Assembly: GCF_018131015.1 (NCBI RefSeq)
Contig: NZ_JAFCJJ010000001.1
Coordinates: 310,001 to 374,000, forward strand
Source of the DNA: Bradyrhizobium diazoefficiens
Lineage (GTDB): Bacteria; Pseudomonadota; Alphaproteobacteria; Rhizobiales; Xanthobacteraceae
Reading direction: 5' to 3'
Length of the DNA stretch: 64,000 nucleotides
A model generated the notes under the pieces. That model did not search any database, was not told the origin of the DNA, and was given only the letters and a program-made list of their open reading frames with translations. Every line of letters starts with the position of its first letter. Position 1 is the first letter of the stretch. The position numbers were made by a program, and so were the translations under genes. Below are positions 53,354-61,485 of the stretch, one piece after another.

Positions 53354-53389
53354 GAGACGCTCATGACGCTGTTGAACAAGCTCCGATGA
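53354..53389 (+). pseudogene. Probable 3' remnant of a second marR gene
   Basis: These 36 nt (coding ETLMTLLNKLR and stop) align without gaps to the last 36 nt of the marR gene at 52429-52464 (EALMALLSKLR and stop), with 30 of 36 bases identical. Only this end survives; the frame upstream (53087 onward) reads antisense to the CPBP gene. This suggests that a marR paralogue or duplicate was replaced when the CPBP gene arrived. Confidence 0.5.
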
Positions 53390-53436
53390 GGCGCGACTAG
53401 TCTAACCTCGATGAAGGGGTGGTCGAGGTTTCCGGC

Positions 53437-53826
53437 ATGAGAGCGGCGAGGCGGTTTGCGTTGGTTTTCAGTCTTGGCGCGGCGCTTGTCGGCGGGAGCA
53501 TTCCCGTCTGGGCGGCGCAGCCCTATGAGGGCTTCTGGGCGTCGACCAGGAAGGATTGCCGCGATCAGGACAGCGCCAACCGCATGAGCATTGAGGGCGG
53601 CAATCGCCTGTACTGGTACGAGACGCGGTGCCGCGCCAGCGCGATTACGCCTGACGGGAAGCTTGGCTGGACAATGCGGCTTGCCTGCGAAGGGGAGGGC
53701 GAGAAGTTTCGCGCCAATCCCCGCGTTTCCATCGCCGCGGATGGCAGGCTGGTGATGGACAACGGCCCGGTCGGGCAGGCCAGGCGCCAGACCTATGTGC
53801 GCTGCGACGTGGCGAAGCCACGCTGA
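53437..53826 (+). CDS. Secreted hypothetical protein
   Basis: A 129-residue precursor with a signal peptide (residues 1-27, ending VWAAQ). The mature part begins PYEGFWASTRKDCRDQDS and holds four cysteines (DCRDQ, TRCRAS, LACEGEG, RCDVAKP). GAGG precedes the ATG at 53437. No family recognised. The gene has no evident link to the surrounding catabolic genes. Confidence 0.55.
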   Translation: MRAARRFALVFSLGAALVGGSIPVWAAQPYEGFWASTRKDCRDQDSANRMSIEGGNRLYWYETRCRASAITPDGKLGWTMRLACEGEGEKFRANPRVSIAADGRLVMDNGPVGQARRQTYVRCDVAKPR

Positions 53827-53878
53827 ACCCAGCGCCCGCGTCCCTTCGAGCTACGCCGGACGAGTCGGTTTGCCCGCC

Positions 53879-54403
53879 CTACGACACTCGGAGCTTCGCT
53901 TCCATCGATTCAATGATCAATTGGTCGACGTGAGCCCCCTTAGCTCGCGAGTAGGCGAGAAGCATGGTGGTCCCGCTCTCGATGATTTGTTGCTTGATCG
54001 CAGCGTATCGAATTCGGGCTGCTCCATTGGCACGAAGGTAGTCGCGGAGCGCCAGATTGCGTACCCAATGTGGACCGCTCCGCTCCACCACGTGCAGGTT
54101 GAACGCAGGCTGTGCACGGCGGCGAAGATAGAACCGTCCTGGGACGCCAGCCTCTCCGAACGCCTCATAGCCGCTCCCGAGAATCGAGACGGTCGTTGCC
54201 TCATCGGGTGGCCAACAGTGGAGGCCAACCATCAGGTCGATGATGTCCTTGGCAGGAAGATCGGGTACGGCTGTACTGCCGATGTGTTCGATGTCTGCCT
54301 CCGCAAGTCCCGACCGCATGGCCAAGCGTGTTCGCTCGGCAACGAACTGCTGCGGCCATTCGGCCGAGTAAGGTATAAGCGAGACGGGTTCGTCCAATGA
54401 CAA
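53879..54403 (-). CDS. GrpB-family (UPF0157) nucleotidyltransferase-like protein
   Basis: A 174-residue protein with the GrpB signature IEHIGSTAVPDLPAKDIIDLMV, followed by FNLHVVERSGPHW and LRDYLRANGAARIRYAAIKQ. The fold is nucleotidyltransferase-like and the function is unknown. The likely start is TTG at 54403 (MSLDEPVSLIPY); no ATG is well placed. It lies 4 nt beyond the enamidase stop on the same strand. Confidence 0.75.
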   Translation of the reverse strand: MSLDEPVSLIPYSAEWPQQFVAERTRLAMRSGLAEADIEHIGSTAVPDLPAKDIIDLMVGLHCWPPDEATTVSILGSGYEAFGEAGVPGRFYLRRRAQPAFNLHVVERSGPHWVRNLALRDYLRANGAARIRYAAIKQQIIESGTTMLLAYSRAKGAHVDQLIIESMEAKLRVS

Positions 54404-54407
54404 TGGG

Positions 54408-55604
54408 CTACTTCCCCACCACCTCCGGCACCTTGCCGGCGGGCGGTGTGTTGCGGCTGCGCTGCGTGCGCACGATGCCGTCGATGATGGTCATGCCGAT
54501 GCCGGGGAGGTCGCCAAGCTGGACGCTCTCCAGGATGTTCTTGCCGGGCGAGTGCTGCGCCTTGTCCATGATCACGAAGTCGGCGGAGCGTCCGACCTCG
54601 ATCAGCCCGCAGTCGAGCTCGCGCATCCGCGCGGTGTTGCCTGTGGCGAGGCAGAAGGCGATCTCGGCCGGCAACTCGCCGAGCGAGGACAGCATCGAGA
54701 CCATGCGCAGGATGCCGAGCGGCTGCACGCCGGAGCCGGCCGGCGCGTCGGTGCCGAGGATGACGCGGTGCAGATCGCCCATCTCGCGCGCGATGCGCAG
54801 CGTGAACAGGGCCGAGCGCTCATTGCCGTTGTGCACGAGCTCGAGGCCGCGCTTGCAGCCCTCGCAGATGCAGCGGATCTGGTCGTCGGGCAGGGCGGTG
54901 TGACCGCCATTGATGTGGCCGACCACGTCGGTGTCGGCCTCCAGCACCACGTCCTTGTCGATCAGGCCGGAGCCGGGGATCGAGGGGCCGCCGGTGTGGA
55001 TCGTGCTCTGGATGCCGTATTTGCGCGCCCAGCCGACCATCTTTCGCGCGGTGGGGCCGTCCTTGACGCCGCCGAGGCCGACTTCGCCGAGCAGCTTGAC
55101 GCCGTTGGCGGCCATCTCCTTGAAGTCTTCCTCGACCATCTCGCATTCGATCACGGGCGCGCCAGCGTGAACCTTCACGCCGCCCGGGCGCAGCGTCCAG
55201 AACGCGCGCTGGGCGAACACCGCCATGGCCTTGAGGCCGACGACGTCGCGGGGGCGGCCGGGCATGTGCACTTCGCCGGCCGAGATCATGGTGGTGACGC
55301 CGCCATGCAAATAGCTGTCGATCCAGTTGATCTGGTTCTGCCGCGGCGTCCAGTCGCCGGCGACGGGGTGGACGTGGCTGTCGATCAGGCCCGGCGCCAC
55401 CGTGGTGCCGTTGGCGTCGACGATGGTGGTTGCGCCTTCGATGTTGACGTCCTTGAAGCGGCCGATCGCGGTGATCTTGCCATTCTCGGCGACGATGGTG
55501 TCGCCATCCAGGATCGGTCTTTCCAGGGCGCCGGACAGGATCAGGCCGATGTTCCGGATCACGAGCTTCGATGGTCCGGTCGCCTGGGGTGCGTCATGCG
55601 CCAT
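54408..55604 (-). CDS. ena: Enamidase (1,4,5,6-tetrahydro-6-oxonicotinate hydrolase)
   Basis: It would hydrolyse 1,4,5,6-tetrahydro-6-oxonicotinate to 2-formylglutarate and ammonia. The 398-residue amidohydrolase closely follows the E. barkeri enamidase as I know it. Metal ligands are His77 and His79 (GLIDSHVHP), then the Glu in GEVGLGG, His in IHTGGPSIPGSG, His in VGHINGGHTALP and Asp in LGTDAPAGSG. The C-terminus SRNTPPAGK is also shared. AAGGAG lies 7 nt before the ATG. It follows dctP on the same strand, so the TRAP transporter and enamidase probably form one operon. Confidence 0.87.
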   Translation of the reverse strand: MAHDAPQATGPSKLVIRNIGLILSGALERPILDGDTIVAENGKITAIGRFKDVNIEGATTIVDANGTTVAPGLIDSHVHPVAGDWTPRQNQINWIDSYLHGGVTTMISAGEVHMPGRPRDVVGLKAMAVFAQRAFWTLRPGGVKVHAGAPVIECEMVEEDFKEMAANGVKLLGEVGLGGVKDGPTARKMVGWARKYGIQSTIHTGGPSIPGSGLIDKDVVLEADTDVVGHINGGHTALPDDQIRCICEGCKRGLELVHNGNERSALFTLRIAREMGDLHRVILGTDAPAGSGVQPLGILRMVSMLSSLGELPAEIAFCLATGNTARMRELDCGLIEVGRSADFVIMDKAQHSPGKNILESVQLGDLPGIGMTIIDGIVRTQRSRNTPPAGKVPEVVGK

Positions 55605-55740
55605 GGAAGGGCTCCTTGTTCTTGGACTGCAACGCTCGCGATCTTGGGGCAGTCATGGCTCGAGAGTGTGGCCCGCGAGCGCCCCCGAAAGTTCGAAGAG
55701 CCCGGCGATCGAACGCCGGGCCCTGCAACACGCGATGGTC

Positions 55741-56715
55741 CTACTTCTTGTAGCCGGCGATCACGGCTTCACCGTCGGCACCAGCCCTTTTGAGCCAATC
55801 GGCCGTCAACTGGTCCCCGATCTTCTCGAGACCGGTCTTCAGCGCCGGAGACGGCGGCAGCACCTGCATCTTGTTGGCCTGAAGCTGGTCGAGATACCAC
55901 TTTGCCTTTTCTTCGGCGAGCTTCCAGCCGCGGTCCTCGGCGACCGCCGCCGCCTTCAGCACCGCGTCCTGGGTCGGCTTGTCGAGCGCGTCGAACGCCG
56001 CCTTGTTCACGAAGGTCACGTTCTTCGGAATCCAGGCCTGCACGTCATAGAAGCGATCCATGGTTTCCCAGGCCTTGCTGTCGTAGCCGGTCGAGCCCGA
56101 GGTCATGAACGCGTTCACGACGCCCGTCGCCAGCGCTTGCGGAAGCTCCGCCGCCTGGATGGTGACGGGCTGAGCGCCGACCAGCTCGGCGATCCGCGAC
56201 GTGCCGACATTGTAGGCGCGCCACTTCAGACCCTTCATGTCCTCGACGGAGTTGATGTCCTTCTTGGCATAAATGCCCTGAGGCCCCCACGGCACCGCGA
56301 ACAGCAGCATCAGGCCCTGCGCCGCGAGCTTCTTTTCGACGGTGGGTTTTGACGCGAGCCACAGCTTCTTGGCCGCCGGATAGCTCGTCGCCAGGAACGG
56401 AACGACGTCGATGCCGAACATCGGATCCTCGTTCTCGTGCAGCGAGATCAGGACCTCGCCCGCCTGCGCCTGGCCTGTTGCGACCGCGCGCTTGATCTCG
56501 GGCGCCTTGAACAGGGACGCCGCGGCATGAACCGTGATCTGCAGCTTGCCGCCGGTGGCGTCGCCAACGTCCTTGGCGAATGCGATCAGATTGACCGAAT
56601 GCGGATTGTCCGCCGGATAGGCGGCCGGCAGATTCCATTTCGTCTGCGCCATTGCTGGCGCCGCAAGGGTCGCGATGCAGGCGGCGGTTGCGAATGCCTT
56701 TAGAAGTCTGAACAT
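55741..56715 (-). CDS. TRAP transporter substrate-binding protein DctP
   Basis: A 324-residue periplasmic binding protein with signal peptide (residues 1-23, ending APAMAQ). KWNLPAAYPADNPHSVNLIA, the WRAYNVGTSRIAELVGAQPV helix with the conserved carboxylate-binding Arg, and ELPQALATGVVNAF match the DctP family. The substrate is probably an organic acid; the regulon suggests nicotinate or a breakdown product. Confidence 0.86.
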   Translation of the reverse strand: MFRLLKAFATAACIATLAAPAMAQTKWNLPAAYPADNPHSVNLIAFAKDVGDATGGKLQITVHAAASLFKAPEIKRAVATGQAQAGEVLISLHENEDPMFGIDVVPFLATSYPAAKKLWLASKPTVEKKLAAQGLMLLFAVPWGPQGIYAKKDINSVEDMKGLKWRAYNVGTSRIAELVGAQPVTIQAAELPQALATGVVNAFMTSGSTGYDSKAWETMDRFYDVQAWIPKNVTFVNKAAFDALDKPTQDAVLKAAAVAEDRGWKLAEEKAKWYLDQLQANKMQVLPPSPALKTGLEKIGDQLTADWLKRAGADGEAVIAGYKK

Positions 56716-56728
56716 GAACTACCTCTTT

Positions 56729-58036
56729 TTAGCCGGGGAACGCCATTTCCGGCAGCAGCATCACGATGACGGGGAAAACCGTGATGATGGCCACCGCGAG
56801 AACGAGCAGGAAGAAGAACGGCAGCGACGCCTTGGCGACCGTGTTGGAATCCTTTCCGCTCATGGTTTGCAGCACGAACAGATTGAAGCCGACGGGCGGG
56901 GAGACTTCCGCCATTTCGACCACCAGCACCAGGAAGATGCCGAACCAGACGAGGTCGAAGCCGGCCTGCTTCACCATCGGAATGACGATGGCGGTCGTGA
57001 GCACGATCATGGAAATGCCGTCGAGCGCGGTGCCGAGCACGATGTACATGACGGTCAGCGCCGCGATCAGCGCGTAAGGGCTGAGCTGGAGGCTGTTGAC
57101 CCAGCTCGCCAGCGCCAGCGGAATGCCGGTATAGGCCATCGAGGTGCCCATGTAGGAGGCGCCCGCCAGGATCAGCAGGATCATGCAATTGACCCGGGTC
57201 GCGCCCATGACGCTCGCCCAGAACGATTCCCAGGTCAGCGCCTTTTGCCACCATGCGATCGCGAGCGACCCGAACACGCCCCAGGCAGCGCATTCCGTCG
57301 CCGTTGCCCAGCCCATCAGCAGTGACAGGAAGACGAAGGCGATCAGCAGCATGCAGGGAATGAGGTTGAGCGACTCCCTGATGCGCGCGCGAAAGCTCAT
57401 CGGCGGCTCGGCCGGCGGCGTGCGGTGCGGATTGGCGAGCGACCAGATGGCGATGTAGCCGGAATACAGCACCATCACCAGCAGACCCGGCAGGAAGCCG
57501 GCGAGGAAAACCTGGATGATGGAGACGTTGGCCTGGACGGCGTAGACCACCATGGTGATCGACGGCGGGATGAGGATGCCGAGCGTGCCGGCACCGGCCA
57601 GCGAGCCGAGACTGAGGTTCTCGTCATAGCCGCGCTTCTTCAACTCGGGCAGCGCGATCTTGGCCACGGTGGCGCAGGTCGCGGCCGATGATCCCGACAC
57701 CGAACCGAACACGCCGCAGGCGAGCACGTTGACGTGCATGAGGCGGCCCGGGAGCCAGTTCAGCCAGGGCGCAAAGCCGCGAAACATCTCCTCCGACAGG
57801 CGCGTGCGGAACAGGATTTCGCCCATCCAGATGAAGAGCGGCAGGGCGGCGAGCGACCATGACGCACTGCTGCCCCACACGGTCGTGGCAAGCACGCTTC
57901 CGGCCGGGATGCCGCCGCCGGCGAATTGCATGCCGACCCATCCGGTCGCCATCAGGGAGACGGCGATCCAGACGCCGCCACAGAGCAGCAGCGCAAGAAA
58001 TCCGAGCAGGAGCGCGGCGATTGAAAGCAGCTCCAC
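56729..58036 (-). CDS. TRAP transporter large permease DctM
   Basis: A 435-residue, 12-helix secondary-transport subunit. Family stretches include FGSVSGSSAATCATVAKIALPE, GSLAGAGTLGILIPPSITMVVYA (in part) and EMAEVSPPVGFNLFVLQ. The GTG at 58036 starts one base after the dctQ stop; the longer frame is antisense-like, Arg/Ser-rich sequence and is rejected. Confidence 0.88.
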   Translation of the reverse strand: MELLSIAALLLGFLALLLCGGVWIAVSLMATGWVGMQFAGGGIPAGSVLATTVWGSSASWSLAALPLFIWMGEILFRTRLSEEMFRGFAPWLNWLPGRLMHVNVLACGVFGSVSGSSAATCATVAKIALPELKKRGYDENLSLGSLAGAGTLGILIPPSITMVVYAVQANVSIIQVFLAGFLPGLLVMVLYSGYIAIWSLANPHRTPPAEPPMSFRARIRESLNLIPCMLLIAFVFLSLLMGWATATECAAWGVFGSLAIAWWQKALTWESFWASVMGATRVNCMILLILAGASYMGTSMAYTGIPLALASWVNSLQLSPYALIAALTVMYIVLGTALDGISMIVLTTAIVIPMVKQAGFDLVWFGIFLVLVVEMAEVSPPVGFNLFVLQTMSGKDSNTVAKASLPFFFLLVLAVAIITVFPVIVMLLPEMAFPG

Positions 58037-58037
58037 G

Positions 58038-58583
58038 TCAGACCCCGCTCTGCATGGCGCGCTCGACGACTTCCTCGGCGCTGGTCGGCTTCGGCAATTC
58101 ATAGCGCGGCGCGTTGCCGCGCAGGACGTGGATCAGCTCGTCGACGAAGGCGATGAAGAGGATCACGAGGCCGCCGCTGTAGCCGAGTTGCGGAATCCAC
58201 AGGGGGACCGCGATGACGCCCTGCGAGATGTCGAAGAACTTCCACGACTGCCAGGTCATGACCACGGCGTACCAGGCGAAGAAGCCGATGAAGCCGACGC
58301 CGACGAGGAGGGCGGCGATCTCGACATAGTGGCGGACGCCGTCACTGAGGCGATCGATCAGGAGGCCGACGCGGATCATCTCGCCGTGCCTGAACGTATG
58401 CGCCAGCCCGAGAAAGGCGGTCGCCGCCATGCACCAGGAGATGAAGTCATCGCCCGCAGGAATGTTGATGCCGAGCGGCCGGCCGGCCGAAAGCAGCATC
58501 ATCAGGATGAAGATCGCAATGAGGAAGAGCCCGGCGAGGTAGCCGGAGTAGAGATAGAGCCGGTCAAGAAGCACGCGAAGCAT
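58038..58583 (-). CDS. TRAP transporter small permease DctQ
   Basis: A 181-residue four-helix membrane protein (AGLFLIAIFILMMLLSAGRP; GDDFISWCMAATAFLGLAHT; HGEMIRVGLLIDRLSDGVRHY). The HGEMIRVGLLIDRL stretch is the DctQ hallmark. The ATG at 58583 is first gene of the dctQMP-ena operon; the promoter region upstream holds two 16-bp operators. Confidence 0.86.
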   Translation of the reverse strand: MLRVLLDRLYLYSGYLAGLFLIAIFILMMLLSAGRPLGINIPAGDDFISWCMAATAFLGLAHTFRHGEMIRVGLLIDRLSDGVRHYVEIAALLVGVGFIGFFAWYAVVMTWQSWKFFDISQGVIAVPLWIPQLGYSGGLVILFIAFVDELIHVLRGNAPRYELPKPTSAEEVVERAMQSGV

Positions 58584-58803
58584 ATGTATCGTTCCACTCG
58601 GACGTCCATCGCGCCAAAGCAATAGGCGTACCAACTTCAATCCCGTCCGCTTGCTCGGAAACGTCCTGTCGATCCAGACCCTCCCGCAGCGGCTCGCTGA
58701 AGCCGGGGCAGGTTTTCTGAATTGGCGGGGATCGTCAAGGCGAGGAAGGCGAATCCCGCAAAAAGCAGCGGCCGTCTTGACCAAAGGATGAGACCGGCTT
58801 ATT

Positions 58804-58833
58804 TGTTTGTATACTAACGAATGTATACGAACG
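58804..58833. promoter_or_regulatory. Tandem 16-bp palindromic operators between dctQ and fpr
   Basis: TGTTTGTATACTAACG (58804-58819) and CGAATGTATACGAACG (58818-58833) overlap by two bases, with centres 14 bp apart. Both match the sites at nicA (44018) and hnr (44167). They lie 39 nt before the fpr ATG and 221 nt before dctQ, so one regulator could control both divergent units. The rest of the gap 58584-58803 is featureless. Confidence 0.7.
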
Positions 58834-58871
58834 AATTATACCGATAATGCCCCGGCCGGCCAGAGGGTGAG

Positions 58872-59645
58872 ATGAGCAATTTCAACCAGGAAAGTGTCTT
58901 GAGCGTCCACCACTGGACCGACACGCTGTTCTCCTTCAGGACCACGCGCAGCCCGACCTTCCGCTTCCGCAACGGTGAATTCACGATGATCGGGCTCAAG
59001 GTCGGCGAGAAGCCGCTGCTGCGCGCCTACAGCGTCGCCAGCGCCAATTACGAAGACACCCTGGAGTTCTTCTCGATCAAGGTGCCGGACGGCCCGCTGA
59101 CCTCGCGTCTGCAGCACCTGAGAGAGGGCGACGAGATCATCGTCAGCCGCAAGGCCACCGGCACGCTGGTCATCGACAATCTGGAGGCGGGCCGCAACCT
59201 CTACCTCATCGGCACCGGCACGGGGCTGGCACCGTTCCTGAGCGTGATCAAGCATCCCGAGACCTATGAGCGTTTCGAGAAGGTCGTGCTCCTGCATGGC
59301 TGCCGTCACGTCAGGGAGCTCGCCTATGGCGAGATGATCACCCGGCAGCTTCCGAACGACGAGTTGATCGGCGAGTATATCCGCGAGCAGCTGATCTACT
59401 ATCCGACCGTGACCCGCGATCCCTTCCGCAACCGCGGCCGCATCACCGACCTCATCACCTCAGGCAAGCTGTTCGCCGATATCGGCCTGCCGGTGCTGGA
59501 ATCCGCCCATGACCGCGTCATGATCTGCGGCAGCCCGGCGCTCGTGGCGGACACCCGCGTGCTGCTGGGTGAACGTGGCTTTGCGGAGGGCAATCACGGC
59601 GAGCCGGCCCAGTTCGTGGTCGAAAAGGCCTTTGCCGAGCGCTAA
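58872..59645 (+). CDS. fpr: Ferredoxin-NADP+ reductase
   Basis: A 257-residue flavoprotein. FAD-binding LLRAYSVASANYEDTLEFF, the NADP-binding GTGTGLAPFLSVI, MICGSPALVAD and the C-terminal FVVEKAFAER define the bacterial Fpr group. It passes electrons between NADPH and ferredoxin. Its placement after the shared palindromic operators suggests it supplies reduced ferredoxin to the 6-hydroxynicotinate reductase. No ferredoxin gene is seen in the window. Confidence 0.88.
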   Translation: MSNFNQESVLSVHHWTDTLFSFRTTRSPTFRFRNGEFTMIGLKVGEKPLLRAYSVASANYEDTLEFFSIKVPDGPLTSRLQHLREGDEIIVSRKATGTLVIDNLEAGRNLYLIGTGTGLAPFLSVIKHPETYERFEKVVLLHGCRHVRELAYGEMITRQLPNDELIGEYIREQLIYYPTVTRDPFRNRGRITDLITSGKLFADIGLPVLESAHDRVMICGSPALVADTRVLLGERGFAEGNHGEPAQFVVEKAFAER

Positions 59646-59753
59646 AGCCAGGCATTTCCGCGTCATAAGACCGTATTTTCGCCGTCCCGCGGGCGTTGCA
59701 GCGCCGATTCGGCGCGCGATATCATGTGGGGTACGAATCAGCGGAGCTCCCAC

Positions 59754-60080
59754 ATGGTTGCGGACAGCGACAGCAACATCGCCTGGCACCGGGTCCAGTT
59801 GAAGAAGAACCGAGCCGCGTTGAAGGCGCTCGAGACCGCGCGCTTTACCATGGGCGAGATCGCGACGTCGAAGGGGAACGGCCAGACCCAGAAGACGATC
59901 GCGGATCTCAAGCGCAAGATCACCTTCTCCGAGCGCGTGATCGGCGATTACGACAAGCGCACGCGCCGCCCACTCGGCACCGATCTGCAGAGTCTGAGCA
60001 GCGGTAGCTGGAGTCATTGGGACGCCTACACCAACGAGCAGCAGCGCAAGACCGGCCAGCGCCCGCCGGGACGGGGATAG
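59754..60080 (+). CDS. Hypothetical charged helical protein
   Basis: A 108-residue cytoplasmic protein with GGAG 8 nt before the ATG. It is Lys/Arg-rich and predicted helical (RVQLKKNRAALKALETARF; KTIADLKRKITFSERVIGDY) with a polar, Gly/Pro-rich tail. It looks like a small bradyrhizobial conserved protein; function unknown. Confidence 0.5.
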   Translation: MVADSDSNIAWHRVQLKKNRAALKALETARFTMGEIATSKGNGQTQKTIADLKRKITFSERVIGDYDKRTRRPLGTDLQSLSSGSWSHWDAYTNEQQRKTGQRPPGRG

Positions 60081-60177
60081 GCGCGACTCGATCGCTCTTC
60101 TGGCTGGTTCCGCCCCCTTGCGCCGGTGATCCGGCGCACCATCTCGGTGAGGCGTCACCAACCACTCCGGTGATCCC

Positions 60178-61485
60178 ATGACACCGCGCCTCGATTTCAC
60201 CAGCGATATCTTCTTCCGCGATCCGCCCAAGGCGATCGCGGGCTTGCGCATGGCCGGCCCCGTCGTCGCGACGCGCTTTCCGCTGGTCGGCGAAGTCTGG
60301 ATCACCACGACCCATGACGCGACGGCACGCGTCCTGAAAGACAGCGCCACCTTCACGCTGCGCAAGGAGGACGGCGACGTCGCGGGCCTGCGCTGGTGGA
60401 TGCCGCGATATGTCAGGACCATCGCCAACAACATGCTGACGATGGATGAGCCGGATCACACGCGGCTGCGCAGCATCGTGGACGAGGCCTTTCGCCGCCG
60501 CGCGATCGTGGCGATGGAGCCGCGCGTTCGCGCCATCGCCGACGGCCTTGCCGACGCGCTCTTCGCGGACGGAAGCCCGGCCGACCTGGTCCAGCGCTAC
60601 GCGCGCATCCTGCCGCTCGCGGTGATTTCCGAGCTGCTTGGCCTGCCTGATGCCGATCGTCCGAGGTTCATCGCCTGGGCCAACACGATGTCGTCGCTGA
60701 CGAACGTCGTCAGCTTCTTCCGGCTGCTGTTCGCGTTCCGCAAGATGCGGGCCTATCTCGAACGGCAGTTGCAGATCGCGCGCGAAGGGGGCGGCGAGGG
60801 CCTGATCGCCGAGCTGGTCCAGGTCGAGCGCGAAGGCGGCCAGATCACGCCGGACGAGATGGTCTCGATGGTGTTCTTGCTGCTCGCGGCGGGCTCGGAG
60901 ACCACGACGCATCTGATCAGCGGCTCGGTCTACGAGCTGCTCAGAATTCCCGGCCTTCGCGACTGGCTGGAACAGGATTGGAGCCGCCTCGGGCTCGCGG
61001 TCGAGGAGTTTTTGCGCTTCGTGTCGCCGGTGCAGTTTTCCAAGCCGCGCTATGTGCGGCGGGATGTCGAGCTCGAAGGCGTGCGGCTGAAAAAAGGCGA
61101 TCGCGTGATGGTGATGCTCGCCGCGGCCAACATGGATCCGGCGGTGCATGATCGTCCCGAAACCCTCGATCTCGCACGCAAGCCGAACCGCCACATCTCC
61201 TTCGGCACCGGAATCCATTTCTGCCTGGGCCATCAGCTCGCGCGCATCGAGGCCGCATGTGCGCTGGAGGCGCTGTTTGCGCGCTGGCCGCGGCTTGGTC
61301 TTGCCGTCGATCCGTCGGAGGTCCACTGGCGCAGGCGGCCCGGCCTTCGCGCCATCGCAAAACTGCCGGTCGTTGCCGGCGTGCCTCAGGCGGACGATTT
61401 TCTCGACGCCACGAGATCGCGCTCCCAGCCGAACACGGATCGGCCGTCGAGATCGGGCGAAGCGGCGCGCTCGCCGGCGATGTAG
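60178..61485 (+). CDS. Cytochrome P450
   Basis: A 435-residue soluble bacterial P450. I-helix LLAAGSETTTHLISG, ExxR-type VYELLRIPG region and VEEFLRFVSPVQ, and heme loop ISFGTGIHFCLGHQLARIE with the proximal Cys are intact. Domain sequence ends near residue 400; about 35 further residues (FLDATRSRSQPNTDRP and beyond) are low-complexity and antisense to the DUF763 gene, so the tail is probably an extension by a lost stop. Redox partners and substrate unknown. Confidence 0.88.
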   Translation: MTPRLDFTSDIFFRDPPKAIAGLRMAGPVVATRFPLVGEVWITTTHDATARVLKDSATFTLRKEDGDVAGLRWWMPRYVRTIANNMLTMDEPDHTRLRSIVDEAFRRRAIVAMEPRVRAIADGLADALFADGSPADLVQRYARILPLAVISELLGLPDADRPRFIAWANTMSSLTNVVSFFRLLFAFRKMRAYLERQLQIAREGGGEGLIAELVQVEREGGQITPDEMVSMVFLLLAAGSETTTHLISGSVYELLRIPGLRDWLEQDWSRLGLAVEEFLRFVSPVQFSKPRYVRRDVELEGVRLKKGDRVMVMLAAANMDPAVHDRPETLDLARKPNRHISFGTGIHFCLGHQLARIEAACALEALFARWPRLGLAVDPSEVHWRRRPGLRAIAKLPVVAGVPQADDFLDATRSRSQPNTDRPSRSGEAARSPAM

